DNA of 10,631 bases from Dirofilaria immitis (Eukaryota > Nematoda > Chromadorea > Rhabditida > Onchocercidae): NCBI GenBank assembly GCA_024305405.1, contig JAKNDB010000073.1, forward strand, positions 1-10,631, in the 5' to 3' direction. The stretch's first letter is position 1; every line of letters begins with the position of its first letter. Position numbers and translations under genes: made by a program. Shown piece after piece: positions 7,030-10,631 of the stretch. The notes beneath the pieces were generated by a model that saw only the letters and a list, made by a program, of their open reading frames with translations, was not told where the DNA came from and did not search any database.

Positions 7030-9428
7030 CACAATGCATATCTATGATTAGACAAACACAGACGAGTCATAATCCGTATCTGTGATTGGAGAAATATATA
7101 CGACAAATTCATCGTATATATATATAATTAGACGGGTCACAATGCGTATCTATGAGTTATACAAATATATACGATAAATTCATCGTATATACATATATGA
7201 TTAGACGGGTCACAATGCGTATCTATGAGTTATACAAATATATACGACAAATTCATCGTATATATCTATGATTAGACGGGTCATAATGCATACCTATGAT
7301 TAGACAAACACAGACGAGTCATAATCCGTATCTGTGATTGGAGAAATATATACGACAAATTCATCGTATATATATATGATTAGATGGGTCACAATGCGTA
7401 TCTATGAGTTATACAAATATATACGACAAATTCATCGTATATATATATGATTAGACCGGTCACAATGCGTATCTATGAGTTATACAAAATATATACGACA
7501 AATTCATCGTATATATGTAGGCTATGATTAGACGCTGTGGTCACAATGCGTAAATCTATGAGTTATACAAATATATGCACGAACAATTCATCGTATATAT
7601 ATATGATTAGACGGGTCACAATGCGTATCTATGAAGTTATACAAATATATACGACAAATTCATCGTATATATATATGATTAGATCGGGTCACAATGCGTA
7701 TCTATGAGTTATACAAATATATACGACAAATTCATCGTATATATATATGATTAGACGGGTCACAATGCGCATCTGTAGAGTTATACAAATATATATACGA
7801 CAAATTCATCGTATATATCTATGATTAGACGGGTCATAATGCATACCTATGATTAGACAAACACAGGAACGAGTCATAATCCTGTATCTGCAGATTGGGA
7901 GAAACATATGCAGTACAGACAAAATTCATCGACAGTATCTGTGATTAGATGTGGGTCACAATGCGTATCCATGAGTTATACGCCAAAAATATATACGACA
8001 AATTCATCGTATATATATATATAATTAGACGTGCCGCCAGCAATGCGTATCTATGAGTTATACAAATATATACGACAAATTCATCGTATATATATATGAT
8101 TAGACGGGTCACAATGCGTATCTATGAGTTATACAAATATATACGATAAATTCACTCGTATATATATATGATTAGACGGTCACAATGCGTATCTATGAGT
8201 TATACAAATATATACGACAAATTCATCGTATATATCTATGATTAGACGGGTCATAATGCATACCTATGATTAGACAAACACAGACGAGTCATAATCCGTA
8301 TCTGTCAGATTGGAGAAATATATACGACAAATTCATCGTATATATATATGATTAGACGGGTCACAATGCGTATCTATGAGTTATACAAATATATACGACA
8401 AATTCATCGTATATATATATGATTAGACGGGTCACAATGCGTATCTATGAGTTATACAAATATATACGACAAATTCATCGTATATATATATGATTAGACG
8501 GGTCACAATGCGTATCTATGAGTTATACAAATATATACGACAAATTCATCGTATATATATATGATTAGACGGGTCACAATGCGTATCTATGAGTTATACA
8601 AATATATACGACAAATTCATCGTATATATCTATGATTAGACGGGTCATAATGCATACCTATGATTAGACAAATATATACGACAAATTCATCGTATATATA
8701 TATGATTAGATGGGTCACAATGCGTATCTATGAGTTATACAAATATATACGACAAATTCATCGTATATATATATGATTAGACGGGTCACAATGCGTATCT
8801 ATGAGTTATACAAATATATACGACAAATTCATCGTATATATATATGATTAGACGGGTCACAATGCGTATCTATGAGTTATACAAATATATACGACAAATT
8901 CATCGTATATATATATGATTAGACGGGTCACAATGCGTATCTATGAGTTATACAAATATATACGACAAATTCATCGTATATATCTATGATTAGACGGGTC
9001 ATAATGCATACCTATGATTAGACAAACACAGACGAGTCATAATCCGTATCTGTGATTGGAGAAATATATACGACAAATTCATCGTATATATATATGATTA
9101 GACGGGTCACAATGCGTATCTATGAGTTATACAAATATATACGACAAATTCATCGTATATATATATGATTAGACGGGTCACAATGCGTATCTATGAGTTA
9201 TACAAATATATACGACAAATTCATCGTATATATATATGATTAGACGGGTCACAATGCGTATCTATGAGTTATACAAATATATACGACAAATTCATCGTAT
9301 ATATATATGATTAGACGGGTCATAATGCATACCTATGATTAGACAAACACAGACGAGTCATAATCCGTATCTGTGATTGGAGAAATATATACGACAAATT
9401 CATCGTATATATATATGATTAGATGAGA
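7030..9428 (+). repeat. satellite array of ~71-bp units with interspersed ~108-bp long units
   Basis: The basic unit is 71 bp (for example successive attagacggg at 8351, 8422, 8493 and 8564). It runs from gattagacgggtcacaatgc through tatgagttatac to a perfect inverted repeat atatacga / tcgtatat around the 8-nt loop caaattca. By eye there are about 30 copies of the hairpin. A long unit of about 108 bp (38+70) starts with an extra copy of the gattagacggg...tatgatt segment followed by agacaaacac. Its marker (ac)gagtcataatcc occurs near 7061, 7313, 7868, 8283, 9031 and 9352, so two to nine short units separate the long ones. The array lies on the ribosomal downstream side of the 28S 3' end, where intergenic-spacer subrepeats are expected, but it could equally be an independent satellite. 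Confidence 0.97.
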
Positions 9429-9696
9429 ATTATACAACGGAGCATAGCATTTGCATTTATACGGTGTACACACCGTTATGTTTGCTTCATTTTTGCATTC
9501 AATCGCATCATAACCCATAGGAGTAACCATCATCAAATTTATACGGCGTTGGTGCCGTCTCTGTTCACAATGGTTATTCGCTCTATGTGTTGTGAGCCGT
9601 ATCAATTGATTGCTCATTCGGTGAAACCCTCGTTTCGCCAAACAATCTATTGCTCAAGTTAGTGAGTGAGCGATGAGCACACTGCATCTAACATAT
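9429..9696 (+). repeat. right copy of the ~268-bp block
   Basis: This is the partner of 6763-7029. The last ~160 bp differ at only two positions, one of them in the loop of the second hairpin (ttcg in the left copy, ttgg here). Hairpins are at 9461-9476 (acggtg/caccgt), 9543-9558 and 9620-9639. To the right the sequence leaves the satellite family and becomes T-rich. In ribosomal sense it begins about 310 bp downstream of the 28S 3' end. Confidence 0.93.
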
Positions 9697-9730
9697 GATA
9701 ACTACATCGCTCTCTATCAACGTTGTAGTA

Positions 9731-9783
9731 TTTTTTGAAAAATTTTTTTTTCATTATTTTTTTTTTTCATTATTTTTTTATAA
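9731..9783. repeat. poly-T-rich tract
   Basis: Runs of 6 to 12 T are interrupted by cattat and gaaaaa. This is low-complexity sequence. Confidence 0.9.
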
Positions 9784-9853
9784 AAGTAATTTTTATCAAA
9801 AATGTTATATATTATTTATATTTTCAAATGAAATTTCTTTTTTCTCAATATTT

Positions 9854-9854
<1 letters not shown>

Positions 9855-9948
<94 letters not shown>
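9855..9948. repeat. (AT)n microsatellite
   Basis: Nearly pure at/ta alternation runs for about 94 bp, with small phase breaks such as ataata and attata. Such tracts vary in length, and the exact count is unreliable. Confidence 0.97.
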
Positions 9949-9991
9949 GGATAGATAAATAGATGTAACAGAATATTTTTCAGGTTAGTTG

Positions 9992-10009
9992 AAAAATTAA
10001 AAAAAATTT
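9992..10009 (-). terminator. T-rich stretch right after the 28S 3' end
   Basis: In ribosomal sense the 28S 3' terminus is followed within a few nucleotides by AAA, then T8 (10006-9999) and a further T5. T-rich sequence is common around RNA polymerase I 3' processing and termination sites. This entry rests on position and composition only, and the copy may not be transcribed. Confidence 0.25.
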
Positions 10010-10374
10010 AACAAATCGTCCAATCAAAGGATAAGTTTCAACAGATCGCAGTATGGAGGCTGCTCTACTGCTTACAACACCTTGACCAGTAATCAAGTCG
10101 TCTGCAAGTGATTTTGCGCCCCGACATTGTACCAGAGTTATCCGGTTTTGGCAACCATTTAATCATTCGATTAAATAGCAATACCATATAATAGGGCATT
10201 AATTGTAATAAAAAATTACATTTATTTATTACATAATAGTACCTCCCGATATCGGGGAGCAAATTTATCGTTGCCTTGTCTAGGTGGGATTCTGACTTAG
10301 AGGCGTTCAGTCATAATCCTCAGATGGTAAGCTTCGCACCGTTGGCCGATCGGCCAAGCACATGAACCAAATGT
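10010..10374 (-). rRNA. 28S rRNA: 28S large-subunit rRNA, 3'-terminal fragment, truncated at its 5' side
   Basis: On the minus strand this reads as the end of 28S. It starts CATTTGGTTCATGTGCTTGG (from 10373), immediately downstream of where the sarcin-ricin loop should be. Conserved AACGCCTCTAAGTCAGAATC follows (10307-10288), then an AT-rich variable D12-type region (about 10250-10140), then CAGACGACTTGATTAC, AAGGTGTTGTAAGCAGTAGA and GATCTGTTGAAACTTATCC, ending ...CGATTTGTT at about 10010. The sequence wording is insect-like. Upstream of 10374 the canonical CAGGTTCAGA and the sarcin-ricin loop are absent and AT-rich sequence begins. Small lesions occur near 10316-10330 (GAAGCTTACC for GAAGCTACC and a shortened CTGTGGGATT). 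This suggests a decayed or rearranged copy. Confidence 0.92.
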
Positions 10375-10631
10375 TTTTTACATGCTGTTATAAATAGAGT
10401 ATGATTAATCAATGCTATTATAATTATCCATGAGTGCCACATCCTGTAATTGTAATTTTATTATAAAATTTTTATCTATATTATATTTAAATGGAAAATC
10501 AAATATATTTGAATTTACTAATGAATTAATTACTTAATTGTGTAATTTTTCAATGGTATGATAATGTAATAAATTGAAATATTAAATTCATTGTTTTAGT
10601 ATTACAAATAATCAATCGATAAATGAATAAT
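10375..10631. other. AT-rich sequence replacing the expected 28S
   Basis: This is where the body of 28S should continue, but the sequence is unrelated, AT-rich and without an open frame. It is either the end of an element inserted into 28S or flanking DNA joined to a 28S fragment. I see no poly-A tail, terminal repeat or target-site duplication that decides between them. Confidence 0.7.

Noticed and set aside
7030..9428. CRISPR-like array of regularly spaced palindromic repeats
   Set aside because: The 71-bp units are contiguous tandem repeats with no unique spacers. The surroundings are eukaryotic rDNA and there are no cas genes.
9695..9962. Open frames full of Phe, Ile and Tyr at 9695-9962
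   Set aside because: They are translations of poly-T and (AT)n low-complexity DNA.
10065..10262. 65-codon open frame on the minus strand
   Set aside because: It lies inside the 28S 3'-terminal fragment.
1..10631. tRNA, 5S rRNA, 18S or 5.8S genes
   Set aside because: I looked for their conserved words on both strands and recognised none. Only 28S pieces are supported.

Overview
This looks like nuclear DNA of an animal, most probably an arthropod (insect-like). The window is AT-rich. It contains two pieces of 28S ribosomal RNA, dense microsatellites, a large tandem satellite, and no long open reading frame. The arthropod call rests on the wording of the 28S pieces, such as the 3'-terminal segment and the segment around the AGTCGATAGAATAATGTAGG stretch. 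It is an inference, and the genus cannot be read from the sequence.

Both 28S pieces lie on the minus strand, so ribosomal sense runs right to left. From right to left the layout is: about 250 bp of AT-rich sequence (10631-10375); the last ~365 nt of 28S, starting abruptly just downstream of the sarcin-ricin loop (10374-10010); a T-rich and (AT)n spacer; then a repeat region of about 3 kb (9696-6671). That region is an array of ~71-bp hairpin-bearing units with interspersed ~108-bp long units, bracketed by two ~268-bp direct repeat blocks that are about 95% identical. After it come a short GC-richer segment resembling retroelement debris, a CpG-rich hairpin, and about 5 kb of AT-rich sequence with microsatellites, a 160-bp foldback element and degenerate repeats. 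The window ends with a second, internal 28S piece (1081-1, domains II to about IV) whose broken end carries a perfect 62-bp tandem duplication.

The 28S 3' end followed by a T-tract and subrepeats resembles the start of an rDNA intergenic spacer. However, no 18S, 5.8S, ITS or 28S 5' part follows, and both 28S pieces are truncated with small lesions in conserved stretches. The simplest reading is a degenerate or rearranged rDNA region (an array edge or orphan rDNA), not a working rDNA unit. The middle of the satellite carries scattered small insertions that look like uncorrected long-read errors, so its exact length and sequence should be treated with caution.

No complete protein-coding gene is supported. 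A few short exon-like stretches are recorded at low confidence. I did not find a new protein-based system. The most interesting structures are the two-block satellite with its conserved RNA-like folds and the broken 28S ends.
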